Below are positions 34,832 to 49,190 of a stretch of 64,000 bases of DNA, in pieces. The stretch is taken from positions 3,022,453 to 3,086,452 of the forward strand of contig OZ025208.1 in NCBI GenBank assembly GCA_964019055.1. Direction: 5' to 3'. How positions within the stretch are numbered: position 1 is the stretch's first letter; every line of letters starts with the position of its first letter. The notes under the pieces are model-generated. The model was not told the origin of the DNA. It searched no databases and saw nothing but the letters and a program-made list of their open reading frames with translations. The position numbers were made by a program, and so were the translations under genes. The DNA is from Anthopleura xanthogrammica (taxonomy: Eukaryota > Cnidaria > Anthozoa > Actiniaria > Actiniidae).

Positions 34832-37479
34832 GTAAGTCGACTTTGGAGTTTTTAAACTACTGAGCATTACAATCTTGAAATATAAAAAAAAAATTGTTAA
34901 ATAATAAGCCACGATGACTTTTTAAACCACTTTTAATCTAAATGTACGCGGAAATTTCTTAAAAGTCAGTAAAATCAATCATAAATCTTGCAGCAGCTGC
35001 AAAAAGATGTTACTCTTCCACGTGCTTCGAGGATTTTTGTCCGTTTCTTCTCTCTCCTCAAAAACTATTATTTCTAGTCTTTAGTTGTATTCAATATACC
35101 CGGCCTTAAAATTACGATATCCAATCGTAAAAATATTGTACAAGTAATGAAAAAGTAATGATTGCTTATTGGTTTTCTATCGAATAATTCTAATTGATAA
35201 TTTCTAAAAAAGTGAATGATATGAATTGAATGAAAGCAATCCTAATATCCACTAAAAATTTAGTTAAAAGTATCATAGCAATTTTTAAAGTTCAACAGTA
35301 AAAAGCCCTGGTAACCGCATCTATTTTCAGTTACGCACGACAAACACCCTAGTTGGAATAAAATATAAATGTTTTGTTAAAACTAGACGTCAATCCAAAA
35401 AGAATGGTTTATGAAAATCATCAATAATTCAATGAGAAACCGTATTTAAACAAGGGAAACAGTATTGGAGAAATAGACGTCATTGCAAAGAGCAAAAGAA
35501 GAAAAATCAAGTAAATTAGCCAGTGTTTTTTATTGGCGTTAAACACAATTTGGTTTCATTGTGTATAATGTGGAGGGCTGCATGTTATTTCGAGAAACGA
35601 TGTAAATACCGAATATAATAACACCTGCTGAATGGGAATTATTACGATTCGTGATAACATTCGCCTGATCGTTGTCGCCAGAAAGTAAGTTTTAGTGAAA
35701 GTCATCAGATTGACGATTTGAAAGATTTTTGGGATCAAAATCTTAAATTCAAAGTATATGCAGAACAAGTTAAAAACTTAAATCTGCGTTCAGTCTTAGG
35801 GTGTAACTTTATACTCGAAGATAAAAATGAATAAAAATAAATATCAAAAAGTTACAACATTTCTTTTTAGAATTTTAACACACGAGAAAGTAGTACCATG
35901 GCTCTATATCTTACGTTTTGTTTATCTTGTTTACCCAATTTGACAATAATTTTGTTTTAATTAGCACAGAAGTTCATTTTTTCAGTCGATTCTATTATCA
36001 AAACTATTATTTTTTGAAGGAGAAAAATTTAAAACCTTTTGATATATTTGAAAAGAATCCAGAAAATATTTAAGTATCAAGAATCAAAAATCTAAAAAAA
36101 TATACTAACTGTAAAATTTTCAGAATCGTTTTAAAAACATTCATTGGAATTCAAATTATTACTTTTAATTTCCGCTGATAGTTCATTGACGTCACTAACT
36201 GTTTTTTAGGATAGTTAAAATAGGAGTGAAAACACTCTAATATTTACATAATGTAAAAATAAGGCAGAGAAAAAATGATTTAGGGTCCAAAAAACTATTT
36301 TAACTCAGTGTTTTGATTAAAGTAGTAATCGAACCGATTTTTAACAACTGTCTTTGAAGCGTTCGATTTGAGCCTACGAAGTATGTCCGCTCTCAAATCA
36401 TGCGGGATTACCATAGCAACAATCGAAGAACAATACATTATTTTTTGACTATGACACTAATTTGTAAAAGCCTTGTAAAATTAAGTCTTCCCGAAAAAAA
36501 TAAGTATGTAAAAAGCTTGGTTACAGCTGGTGTTATATATATTTTTCTTTGTACAAGATTGCATTGGTTTTCGCTTCTTTTAAAACTTGTTGATATACGC
36601 TTACAGTTAGTTTTGCTGTGAATATTTCAAAAAAGACCTCGGGAAGCCCTTTTTATTCTCTACAGATTTGAAAATAACATGAAATTGGGGTTTAAGAATT
36701 CGAAAAAGTTTCTTTGACAAAATGGAGCCCGTTACTTCAAATGAGTTAAAATTAAAAATATATCAGCACTCTAAAGCAATTTTCAACTTATTTTTCTGCC
36801 AACATAACACATGAAGTAATGAATCTTTGTAGGGTTAACAAGGGCGCAAACCAGGGGAAGGTAAGGGGGATCCAGACCCCCGGTCATACATTAGGTTCCA
36901 TTGTTTGTTTTATCCTAAACTTAGTTTTGCCACAGGTTTGAAGTAATTCTTGTATAAAGTATACATTCGGACACTCCCTCTCAACTTTTGAACCCCCCCC
37001 CCCCCCCTTTCAACAAATTCCTTGACCCATCCTTGCGGTTACTTAAGTATACGTAAAGGAGCTATTTCTAGTGCCGGTATAGGTTTTTACTTAGTTTAAT
37101 TTTTTAACTTGTTTGAATTTTGGGCAGCCTTTTTTGGCTAAGGCTCTATCAAATTTTAGAATTAACATGATTAGCACTATTTATTGCTATTTAGCTTGTA
37201 GGCTTTCAGTATTCGTTCTTATTGATGATGACCAGAATTACAGTTTTCTGATGAATATTGATAAATTCGAGGAATTTATTCAAAATTAATTTGACAGTCA
37301 AGCGAACTCCATTGAGTATTCCTAATTAGAATCATAAGTCTCCGCGTTCTCCATTAAATATTTAAAAACGTAGACCCCACCCAAAGAAAAAAAAAAACTT
37401 TTCAAAAGATTTCGGTGGTGATCAACTTTGGTATTAAGTTCTGAGCGATGGCTCTTCAACTTTAGTTTAAAGTAATACC

Positions 37480-37806
37480 ATGAATCTTAAATTTTTCGCC
37501 TTTTTCGGGATTTTTATTTACAACAATTTTCCTACCGAAAGTAAAACAGTTACTCCTGATGGAGTTGTGTTCGAGGCCTATCAAGCGGATGCATTTCGTC
37601 GAATCACCACTCACCTTATCGAGACACACATAGTCAGCAAACTTGGCTCATGTGCCTTCGGATGTTCCAAACACCTTGAATGTTTGTCGTTTAACTTTGG
37701 GAATCGTTTCAATGGCAAACATGACTGTCAGTTACTAAGAACAGACAAGTACAACTCAAGATCGTCCCTCGTTGCAAGTTCAGACTTTCACTACTTCTAC
37801 CCCGTG
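37480..37806 (+). CDS. PAN first exon, copy 2
   Basis: Same exon as copy 1 with Gln instead of Lys at residue 35 (GCCTATCAAGCG) and a few silent changes (GATGCATTT, TCGTCC, TACCCC). All four cysteines, the signal peptide, the upstream mini-frame and the phase-0 donor are kept. The changes at residue 35, GATGCATTT and TCGTCC are shared with copy 4. Confidence 0.75.
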
Positions 37807-39982
37807 GTAAGTCGACTTTGGAGATTTTAAACTACTGAGCATTACAATCTTGAAATATAAAAAAAAAATTGTTAAATAATAAGCCACGATGACTTTTTAA
37901 ACCACTTTTAATCTAAATGTACGCGGAAATTTCTTAAAAGTCAGTAAAATCGATCATAAATCTTGAAGCAGATGTAAAAAAGATGTTACTCTTCCACGTG
38001 CTTCGAGGATTTTTGTCCGTTTTTTCTCTCTCCTCAAAAACTATTATTTCTAGTCTTTAGTTGTATTCAATATACCCGGCCTTAAAATTAAGAAATCCAA
38101 TCGTAAAAATATTGTACAAGTAATGAAAAAGTAATGATTGCTTATTGGTTTTCTATCGAATAATTCTAATTGATAATTTCTAAAAACGTGAATGATATGA
38201 ATTGAATGAAAGCAATCCTAATATCCACTAAAAGTTTAGTTAAAAGTATCATAGCAATTTTTAAAGTTCAAAAGCAAAAAGCCCTGGTAACCGCATCTAT
38301 TTTCAGTTAAAACTAGACGTCAATCCAAAAAGAATGGTTTAAGAAAATCATTAAAAATTCAATAACAAAACGTATTTAAACAAGGAAAACAGTATTGGTG
38401 AAATAGACGTTATTGCAAAGAGCACAAGAAGAAAACTCAAGTAAATTAGCCAGTGTTTTTTATTGGCGTCAAACACAATTTGGTTTCATTGTGTATAATG
38501 TGGAGGGCTGCATGTTATTTCGAGAAACGATGTAAATACCGAATATAATAACACCTGCTGAATGGGAATTATTACGATTCGTGATAACATTCGCCTGATC
38601 GTTGTCGCCAGAAAGTAAGTTTTGATGGAAGTCATCAGATTGACGATTTGAAAGATTTTTGGGATCAAAAGCTTAAATTTAAAGTATATATATGCAGAAC
38701 AAGGTAAAAAATAAAATCTGCGTTCAGTCTTAGGGTGTAACTTTAAACTCGAAGAAAAAAATGAATAAAAAAAAATATCAAAAAGTTACAACATTTCTTT
38801 GTAGAACTTTAAAACACGAGAAAGTAGTACCATGGCTCTATATCTTACGTTTTCAGTTTATCTTGTTTACCCAATTTGACAATAATTTTGTTTTAATTAG
38901 CACAGAAGTTCATGTTTTTCAGTCGATTCTATTATCAAACCTTCTATTTTTTGAGGGAAAAATTTTTTAAACCTTTTCATATATTTGAAAAGAATCCAGA
39001 AAATATTTAAGTATCAAGAATCAAAAATCTAAAAAAAATACACTAACTTTAAAATTTTCAGAATAGTTTTAAAAACATTCTTTGGAATTCAAAGTATAAC
39101 TTTTAATTTCAGCTGACAGTTCATTGACGTCACTAACTGTTTTTAAGAATACTTAAAATAAGAGTGAAAACACTATAATATTTACATAATACATAAAAAA
39201 TAAGGCAGATAAATAGATTTAGGGTCCAAAAACCTATTTTAATCCAGTGTTTTGATTAAAGTAGAAATCGAACCGATTTTTAACAACTGTCTTTAACGTT
39301 CGATTTAATTTGAGCCTACGAAGTATGTCCGCTCTCAAATCATGCGGGATTACCATAGCAGCAATTGAAGAACAATTAATTTTTTTTTACTATGACACTA
39401 ATTTGTAAAAGGCTTGTAAAATTAAGTCTTCCCGAAAAAAATAAGTATGTAAAAAGCTTGGTTACAGCTGGTGTTATATATGTTTTTCTTTGTAGAAGAT
39501 TGCATTGGTTTTAGCTTCTTCAGTTAGAACTTGTTGATATACGCTTACAATTAGTTTTGCCGTGAATATTTCAAAAAAGACATCAGGAAACCCTTTTTAT
39601 TCCCTATAGATTTGAAAATAACATGAAATTGGGGTTTAGAAATTCGAAAAAGTTTTTTTGACAAAATGGAGGCCGTAACTTCTATTGATGCTATTTAGCT
39701 TGTAGGCTTTCAGTATTCGTACTCTTTGATGATGACCAGATTTACAGTTTTCTGATGAATTGGTAACTTCGAGGAATATATTCAAGATTATTTTGACAGT
39801 CAAGCGAACTCCATTGAGTATTCCTAATTAGAATCATTCGTCGCCACGTTCTCCATTAAATATTTAAAAACGTAGACCCCACTCGAAGAAAAAAAACAAA
39901 CTTGTCAAAAGATTTCGGTGGTGATGGACTTTGGTATTAAGTTCTGAGCGATGGCTCTTCAACTTTAGTTTAAAGTAATACC

Positions 39983-40309
39983 ATGAATCTTAAATTTTTC
40001 GCCTTTTTCGGGATTTTTATTTACAACAATTTTCCTACCGAAAGTAAAACAGTTACTCCTGATGGAGTTGTGTTCGAGGCCTATAAAGCGGATGCTTTTC
40101 GTCGAATCACCACTCACCTTATCGAGACACACATAGTCAGCAAACTTGGCTCATGTGCCTTCGGATGTTCCAAACACCTTGAATGTTTGTCGTTTAACTT
40201 TGGGAATCGTTTCAATGGCAAACATGACTGTCAGTTACTAAGAACAGACAAGTACAACTCAAGATCATCCCTCGTTGCAAGTTCAGACTTTCACTACTTC
40301 TACCCTGTG
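39983..40309 (+). CDS. PAN first exon, copy 3
   Basis: Protein as in copy 1 (Lys35). The block upstream lacks landmark T, so its promoter-distal sequence differs from copies 1, 2 and 4. The proximal ~300 bp (CGTAGACCCCAC, GATTTCGGTGGTGATG, mini-frame) is kept. Donor intact at 40310. Confidence 0.75.
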
Positions 40310-43300
40310 GTAAGTCGACTTTGGAGTTTTTAAACTACTGAGCATTACAATCCTGAAATATTAAAAAAAAAATTGTTAAATAATAAGCCACGATGACTTT
40401 TTAAACCACTTTTAATTTAAATGTACGCGGAAAATTCTTAAAAGTCAGTAAAATCAATCATAAATCTTGCAGCCGCTGCAAAAAGATGTTACTCTTCCAC
40501 GTGCTTCGAGGATTTTTGTCCGTTTTTTCTCTCTCCTCAAAAACTATTATTTCTAGTCTTTAGTTGTATTCAATATACCCGGCCTTAAAATTACGATATC
40601 CAATCGTAAAAATATTGTACAAGTAATGAAAAAGTAATGATTGCTTATTGGTTTTCTATCGAATAATTCTAATTGATAATTTCTAAAAAAGTGAATGATA
40701 TGAATTGAATGAAAGCAATCCTAATATCCACTAAAAGTTTAGTTAAAAGTATCATAGCAATTTTTAAAGTTCAACAGTAAAAAGCCCTGGTAACCGCATC
40801 TATTTTCAGTTATGCACGACAAACACCCTAGTTGGAATAAAATATAAATGTTTTGTTAAAAATAGACGTCAATCCAAAAAGAATGGTTTATGAAAATCAT
40901 CAATAATTCAATGAGAAACCGTATTTAAACAAGGGAAACAGTATTGGAGAAATAGACGTCATTGCAAAGAGCACAAGAAGAAAAATCAAGTAAATTAGCC
41001 AGTGTTTTTTATTGGCGTTAAACACAATTTGGTTTCATTGTGTATAATGTGGAGGGCTGCATGTTATTTCGAGAAACGATGTAAATACCGAATATAATAA
41101 CACCTGCTGAATGGGAATTATTACGATTCGTGATAACATTCGCCTGATCGTTGTCGCCAGAAAGTAAGTTTTAGTGAAAGTCATCAGATTGACGATTTGA
41201 AAGATTTTTGGGATCAAAATCTTAAATTTAAAGTATATGCAGAACAAAGTAAAAACTTAAATCTGCGTACAGTCTTAGGGTGTAACTTTAAACTCGAAGA
41301 AAAAAATGAATAAAAATAAATATCAAAAAGTTACAACATTTCTTTTTAGAACTTTAACACACGGGGAAGTAGTACCATGGCTCTATATCTTACGTTTTGT
41401 TTATCTTGTTTACCCAATTTGACAATAATTTTTTTTTTAATTAGCACAGAAGTTCATGTTTTTCAGTCGATTCTATTATCAAAACTTCTATTTTTTGAAG
41501 GAGAAAAATTTAAAAACTTTTGATATATTTGAAAATAATCCAGAAAAGTATCAAGAATCAAAAATCTAAAAAAATATACTAACTTTAAAATTTTCAGAAT
41601 AGTTTTAAAAACATTCATTGGAATTTAAATTATTACTTTTAATTTCAGCTGACAGTTCATTGACGTCACTAACTGTTTTTTAGAATAGTTAAAATAAGAG
41701 TGAAAACACTCTAATATTTACATAATGCAAAAAAAAAAAAGAAAAAAAAAAAGGCTGATAAATAGATTTAGGGTCCAAAAAACTATTTTAACTCAGTGTT
41801 TTGATTAAAGTAGAAATCGAACCGATTTTTAACAACTGTCTTTGAAACGTTCGATTTGAACCTAAGAAGTATGTCCGCTCTCAAATCATGCGGGATTACC
41901 ATAGCAACAATTTAAGAACAATACATTATTTTTTTTACTATGACACTAATTTGTAAAAAGCTTGTAAAATTAAGTCTTCCCGAAAAAAATAACTATGGAA
42001 AAAGCTTGGTAACAGCTGGTGTTATATATATTTTTCTTTGCAGAAGATTGCATTGGTTTTTGCTTTTAAAACTTGTTGATATACGCTTACAGTTAGTTTT
42101 GCAGTGAATATTTCAAAAAAGACCTCGGAAAACCCTTTTTATTCTCTACAGATTTGAAAATAACTCGAAATTGAGGTTTAAGAATTCGAAAAAGTTTCTT
42201 TGTCAAAATGGAGCCCGTTACTTCAAATGAGTTAAAATTAAAGACATACCAGCACTCTAAAGCAATTTTCAACTTATTTCTCGGCCAATATAACACATGA
42301 AGTAATGAATCTTTGTAGGGTTAACAAGGGCGCAAACCAGGTGGAAGGTAAGGGGGATCCAGACCCCCGGTCATACATTAGGTTCCATTGTTTGTTTTAT
42401 CCTAAAATTAAGTTTTGCCACAGGTTTGAAGTAATTCTTGTATAAAGTATACATTCGGACACTCCCTCTCAACGTTTGCACCCTCCCCTTTCAACAAATT
42501 CCTTGACCCACCCTTGCGGTTACTAAAGTATACGTAAAGGAGCTATTTCTAGTGCCGGTATAGGTTTTCACTTAGTTTAATTTTTTAACTTGAATGAATT
42601 TTCGGAGCCTTTTTGGCTAAAAGTTACGCACGACAAACACCCTAGTTGGAATAAAATAAAAACGTTTTGTTAAAAATAGACGTCAATCCAAAAAGAATAG
42701 TTTAAGAAAATCATCAATAATTCAATGAGAAACCGTATTTAAACAAGGAAAACAGTATTGGAAAAATAGACGTCATTGCAAAGAGCACAAGAAGAAAAAT
42801 CAAGTAAATTAGCCAGTGTTTTTTATTGGCGTTAAACACAATTTGGTTTCATTGTGTATAATGTGGAGGGCTGCATGTTATTTCGAGAAACGATGTAAAT
42901 ACCGAATATAATAACACCTGCTGAATGGGAATTATTACGATTCGTGATAACATTCGCCTGATCGTTGTCGCCAGAAAGTAAATTTTGGTGGAAGTCATCA
43001 GATTGACGATTTGAAAGATTTTTGGATCAAAAACTTAAATTTAAAGTATACGCAGAACAAAGTAAAAAATTAAATCTGCCTTCAGTCTTAGGGTGTAACT
43101 TTAAACTCGAAGATAAAAATGAATAAAAATAAATATCAAAAAGTTACAACATTTCTTTTTAGAACTTTAACACACGGGAAAGTAGTACCATGGCTCTATA
43201 TCTTAGGTTTTGTTTATCTTGTTTACCCAATTTGACAATAATTTTGTTTTAATTAGCACAGAAATTCATGTTTTTCAGTCGATTCTATTATCAAAACTTC

Positions 43301-45009
43301 TAGTTTTTGAAGGAGAAAAATTTGAAACCTTTTGATATATTTTAAAACAATCCAGAAAATATTTAAGTATCAAGAATCAAAAATCTAAAAAAGTATACTA
43401 ACTTTAAAATTTTCAGAATCGTTTTAAAAACATTCATTGGAATTCAAATAATTATTTTTCAATTTCAGCTGACAGTTCATTGACGTCACTAACAGTTTTT
43501 TAGAATCGTTAAAATAAGAGTGAAAACACTCTAATATTTACATAATGGAAAAATAAGGCAGAGAAATAGATTTAGGGTCCAAAAACTATTTTAACTCAGT
43601 GTTTTGATTAAAGTAGAAATCGAACCTGTTTTTAACAACAAAAAGTTACAACATTTCTTTATAGAACTTTAACACACGGGGAAGTAGTACCATGGCTCTA
43701 TATCTTACGTTTTGTTTATCTTGTTTACCCAATTTGACAATAATTTTGTTTTAATTAGCAAAGAAGTTCATTTTTTCAGTCGATTCTATTATCAAAAGTT
43801 CTAGTTTTTGAAGGAGAAAAATTTAAAACCTTTTGACATATTTGAAAAAAATCCAGAAAATATCTCAGTATCAAGAATCAAAAATAAAAAAAATATACTA
43901 ACTTTAAAATTTTCAGAATAGTTTTAAAAACATTCTTTGGAATTCAAATTATTACTTTTAATTTCAGCTGACAGTTCATTGACGTCACTAACTGTTTTTT
44001 AGAATTGTTAAAATAACCCTAATATTTACATAATGCAATTCAGTGTTTTGATTAAGGTAGAAATCGAACCGATTTTTAACAACTGTCTTTGAAACGTTCG
44101 ATTTGAGCCTACGAAGTATGTCCGCTCTCAAATCATGCGGGATTACCATAGCAACAATTTAAGAACAATACATTATTTTGTGACTATGACACTAATTTGT
44201 AAAAGGCTTGTAAAATTAAGTCTTCCCGAAAAAAATATGTAAGAAGCTTGGTTACAGCTGGTGTTATATATATTTTTCTTTATAGAAGATTGCATTGGTT
44301 TTCGCAACAAGGGCGCAAACCAGTGGATGGTAAGGGGGATCCAGACCCCCGGTCGTACATTAGGTTCCATTGTTTGTTTTATCCTAAAATTAAGTTTTGC
44401 CACAGGTTTGAAGTAATTCTTGTATAAAGTATACATTCGGACACTCCCTCTCAACGTTTTAACCCCCCCCCCCCCCTTTCAACAAATTATTTGACCCATC
44501 CTTGCGGTTACTTAAGTATACGTAAAGGAGCTATTTCTAGTGCCGGTATAGGTTTTTCGCTTAGTTTAATTTTTTAACTTGTTTGAATTTTCGGCAGCCT
44601 TTTTGGCTAAGGCTCTATCAAATTTTAGAATTAACATGATTTGCACTCAAAAAACATACTTTAAAACAAACCAGAGTCAACTAATTGATTTAAAATGATT
44701 TGCACTCAGATGTATTCCTATTTAGCTTGTAGGCTTCCAGTATTCGTACTCTTTGATGATGAACAGATTTACAGTTTTCTGATGAATTGATAAATTCGAG
44801 GAATTTATTCAAAATTAATTTGACAGTCAAGCGAACCTCCATTGAGTATTCCTAATTAGAATCATAAGTCGCCACGTTCTCCATTAAATATTTAAAAACG
44901 TAGACCCCACTCAATGAAAAAAACAAACTTTTCAAAAGATTTCGGTGGTGATCAACTTTGGTATTAAGTTCTGAGCGATGGCTCTTCAACTTTAGTTTAA
45001 AGTAATACC

Positions 45010-45336
45010 ATGAATCTTAAATTTTTCGCCTTTTTCGGGATTTTTATTTACAACAATTTTCCTACCGAAAGTAAAACAGTTACTCCTGATGGAGTTGTGT
45101 TCGAGGCCTATCAAGCGGATGCATTTCGTCGAATCACCACTCACCTTATCGAGACACACATAGTCAGCAAACTTGGCTCATGTGCCTTCGGATGTTCCAA
45201 ACACCTTGAATGTTTGTCGTTTAACTTTGGGAATCGTTTCAATGGCAAACATGACTGTCAGTTACTAAGAACAGACAAGTACAACTCAAGATCGTCCCTC
45301 GTTGCAAGTTCAGACTTTCACTACTTCTACCCTGTG
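45010..45336 (+). CDS. PAN first exon, copy 4
   Basis: Protein as in copy 2 (Gln35). It is preceded by the longest block (block 5), which includes an internal R duplication and a short unique insertion near 44650-44700 with a repeated ATGATTTGCACTCA. Donor intact at 45337. Confidence 0.75.
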
Positions 45337-47297
45337 GTAAGTCGACTTTGGAGTTTTTAAACTACTGAGCATTACAATCCTGAAATATTAAAAACAAATT
45401 GTTAAATAATAAGCCACGATGACTTTTTAAACCACTTTTAATCTAAATGTACGCGGAAATTTCTTAAAAGTCAGTAAAATCAATCATAAATCTTGCAGCC
45501 GCTGCAAAAAGATGTTACTCTTCCACGTGCTTCGAGGATTTTTGTCCGTTTTTTCTCAATCCTCAAAAACTATTATTTCTAGTCTTTAGTTGTATTCAAT
45601 ATACCCGGCCTTAAAATTACGAAATCCAATCGTAAAAATATTGTACAAGTAATGAAAAAGTAATGATTGCTTATTGGTTTTCTATCGAATAATTCTAATT
45701 AATAATTTCTATAAAGGTGAATGATATGAATTGAATGAAAGCAATCCTAATATCCACTAAAAGTTTAGTTAAAAGTATCATAGCAATTTTTAAAGTTCAA
45801 CCGTAAAAAGCCCTGGTAACCGCATCTATTTTCAGTTACGCACGACAAACACAATAGTTGGAATAAAATATAATTGTTTTGTTAAAAATAGACGTCAATC
45901 CAAAAAGAATGGTTTAAGAAAATCATCAATAATTCAATGAGAAACCGTATTTAAAAGAGGGAAACAATATTGGTGAAATAGACGTCATTGCAAAGAGCAC
46001 AAGAAGAAAAATCAAGTAAATTAGCCAGTGTTTTTTATTGGCGTTAAACAAAATTTGGGTTCATTGTGTATAATGTGGAGGGCTGCATGTTATTTCGAGA
46101 AACGATGTAAATACCGAATATAATAACACCTGCTGAATGGGAATTATTACGATTCGTGATAACATTCGCCTAATCGTTGTCGCCAGAAAGTAAGTTTTGG
46201 TGGAAGTCATCAGATTGACGATTTAAAAGATTTTTGGGATCAAAAGCTTAAATTTAAAGTATATGCAGAACAAAGTAAAAAATTAAATCTGCCTTCAGTC
46301 TTAGGGTGTAACTTTAAACTCGAAGAAAAAAATGAATAAAAATAAATATCAAAAAGTTACAACATTTCTTTTTAGAACTTTAACACACGGGGAAGTAGTA
46401 CGACGGCTCTATATCTTGGTTTTTGTTTATCTTGTTTACCCAATTTGACAATAATTTTGTTTTAATTAGCACAGAAGTTCATGTTTTTCAGTCGATTCTA
46501 TTATCAAAAATTCAATTTTTTGAAGGAAAAAAAATTTAAAATCTTTTGATATGTTTGAAAAGAATCCAGAAAATATCCAAGAATCAAGAATCAAAAATCA
46601 AAAAAAATATACTACCTTTAAAATTTTCAGAATCGTTTTAAAAACATTCATTGGAATTCAAAGTATTATTTTTAACTTCAGCTGACAGTTCATTGTCGTC
46701 ACTAACTGTTTTTTGGAATAGTTAAAATAAGAGTGAAAACACTCCAATATTTACATAATGCAAAAACAAAAAAAGCTTGGTTACAGCTGGTGTTATATAT
46801 GTTTTTCTTTGTTGAAGATTGCATTTGTTTTCGCTTCTTTTAAAACTTGTTGATATACGCTTACAATTAGTTTTCCCGTGGATATTTCAAAAGAGACCTC
46901 GGGAAACCCTTTTTATTCTCTGTAGATTTGAAAATAACATGAAATTGGGGTTTAGGAATTTGAAAAAGTTTCTTTGACAAAATGGAAGCCGTAACTTCTA
47001 TGGTTGCTATTTAGCTTGTAGGCTTTCAGTATTCGTACTCTTTGATGATGACCAGATTTACAGTTTTCTGATGAATTGGTAACTTCGAGGAATATATTCA
47101 AGATTATTTTGACAGTCAAGCGAACTCCATTGAGTATTCCTAATTAGAATCATACGTCGCCACGTTCTCCATTAAATATTTAAAAACGTAGACCCTACTC
47201 AAAGAAAAAAACAAACTTTTCAAAAGATTTCTGTGGTGATCGACTTTGGTATTAAGTTCTGAGCGATGGCTCTTCAACTTTAGTTTAAAGTAATACC

Positions 47298-47624
47298 ATG
47301 AATCTTAAATTTTTCGCCTTTATCGGGATTTTTATTTACAACAATTTTCCTACCGAAAGTAAAACAGTTACTCCTGATGGAGTTGTGTTCGAGGCCTATA
47401 AAGCGGATGCTTTTCGTCGAAGCACCACTCACCTTATCGAGACACACATAGTCAGCAAACTTGGCTCATGTGCCTTCAGATGTTCCAAACACCTTGAATG
47501 TTTGTCGTTTAACTTTGGGAATCGTTTCAATGGCAAACATGACTGTCAGTTACTAAGAACAGACAAGTACAACTCAAGATCGTCCCTCGTTGCAAGTTCA
47601 GACTTTCACTACTTCTACCCTGTG
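47298..47624 (+). CDS. PAN first exon, copy 5, closest to locus B
   Basis: The most diverged copy: Phe9 to Ile in the signal peptide, Ile42 to Ser, and Gly61 to Arg between the first two PAN cysteines. All cysteines, the upstream mini-frame and the donor (47625) remain. It lies 6.1 kb upstream of the first EGF exon of locus B, so it is the nearest candidate first exon. The three replacements could mean relaxed constraint or altered binding. Confidence 0.7.
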
Positions 47625-48894
47625 GTAAGTCGACTTTGGAGATTTTAAACTACTGAGCATTACAATCCCGAAATATTAAAAAACAATTGTTAAATAATAA
47701 GCCACGATGACTTTTTAAACCACTTTTAATCTAAATGTACGCGGAAATTTCTTAAAAGTCAGTAAAATCAATCATAAATCTTGCAGCAGCTGCAAAAAGA
47801 TGTTACTCTTCCACGTGCTTCGAGGATTTTTGTCCGTTTTTTCTCTCTCCTCAAAAACTATTATTTCTAGTCTTTAGTTGTATTCAATATACCCGGCCTT
47901 AAAATTACGAAATCCAATCGTAAAAATATTGTACAAGTAATGAAAAAGTAATGATTGCTTATTCGTCTTCTATCGAATAATTCTAATTTATAATTTCTAA
48001 AAACGTGAATGATATGAATTGAATGAAAGCAATCCTAATATCCACTAAAAATTTAGCTAAAAGTATCATAGCAATTTTCAAAGTTCAACAGCAAAAAGCC
48101 CTGGTAACCGCATCTATTTTCAGTTACGCACGACAAACACCCTAGTTGGAATAAAATATAAACGTTTTGTTAAAAATAGACGTCAATCCAAAAAGAATGG
48201 TTTAAGAAAATCATCAATAATTCAATGAGAAACCGTATTTAAACAAGGGAAACAGTATTGGTGAATTAGACGTCATTGCAAAGAGCACAAGAAGAAAAAT
48301 CAAGTAAATTAGCCAGTGTTTTTTATAGGCGTTAAACAAAATTTGGTTTCATTGTGTATAATGTGGAGGGCTGCATGTTATTTCGAGAAACGATGTAAAT
48401 ACCGAATATAATAACACCTGCTGAATGGGAATTATTACGATTCGTGATAACATTCGCCTAATCGTTGTCGCCAGAAAGTAAGTTTTGGTGGAAGTCATCA
48501 GATTGACGATTTGAAAGATTTTTGGGATCAAAATCTTAAATTCAAAGTATATGCAGAACAAGATAAAAACTTAAATCTGCGTACAGTCTTAGGGTGTAAC
48601 TTTAAACTCGAAGAAAAATATGAATAAAAATAAATATCAAAAAGTTACAACATTTCTTTTTAGAACTTTAAGACATGGGAAAGTAGTACCATGGCTCTAT
48701 ATCTTAGGTTTTGTTTATCTTGTTTACCCAATTTGACAATAATTTGGTTTTAATTAGCACAGAAGTTCGTTTTTTCAGTCGATTCTATTATCAAAACTTC
48801 TATTTTTTGAAGGAAAAAAAATTTAAAACCTTTCGACATATTTGAAAAAAATCCAGAAAATATTTAAGTATCAAGAATCAAAAATCTAAAAAAT

Positions 48895-49190
48895 AAATTT
48901 TTTTCCTTCAAAAACTAGAACTTTTGATAATAGAATCGACTGAAAAACATGTATGAACTTCTAGCCTGTGCTAATTAAAACAAAATTATTGTCAAATTGG
49001 GTAAACAAGATAAACAAAACGTAAGATATAGAGCCATGGAACTACTTTCTCGTGTGTTAAAGTTCTAAAATGAAATGTTGTAACTTTTTGTTGTTACAAA
49101 TAGGTTCGATTTCTACTTTAATCAAAACACTGAGTTAAAATAGTTTTTTGGACCCTAAATCTATTTCTCTGATTTATTTTTTTATTTTTT
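48895..49190 (-). repeat. Inverted fragment of an array block
   Basis: This stretch is the reverse complement of array sequence such as 32850-33110 or 43560-43820 (TTTAGGGTCCAAAAA, GATTAAAGTAGAAATCGAAC, GTTACAACATTTC, GGCTCTATATCTTA). It lies directly after a forward copy of the same part (48639-48828), so the two can form a ~190-bp stem with a ~65-bp loop. Confidence 0.75.

Noticed and set aside
34505..34855. A complete 116-residue PAN protein
   Set aside because: The last seven codons lie past a strong GTAAGT donor at the same phase as the locus A PAN donor. I prefer an exon, though intron retention could make the short form.
35556..48561. Recurring 60-93-codon minus-strand frames within the PAN array (for example 35556-35768, 41035-41247, 48349-48561)
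   Set aside because: They recur because the blocks recur; they have no domain and no splice context.
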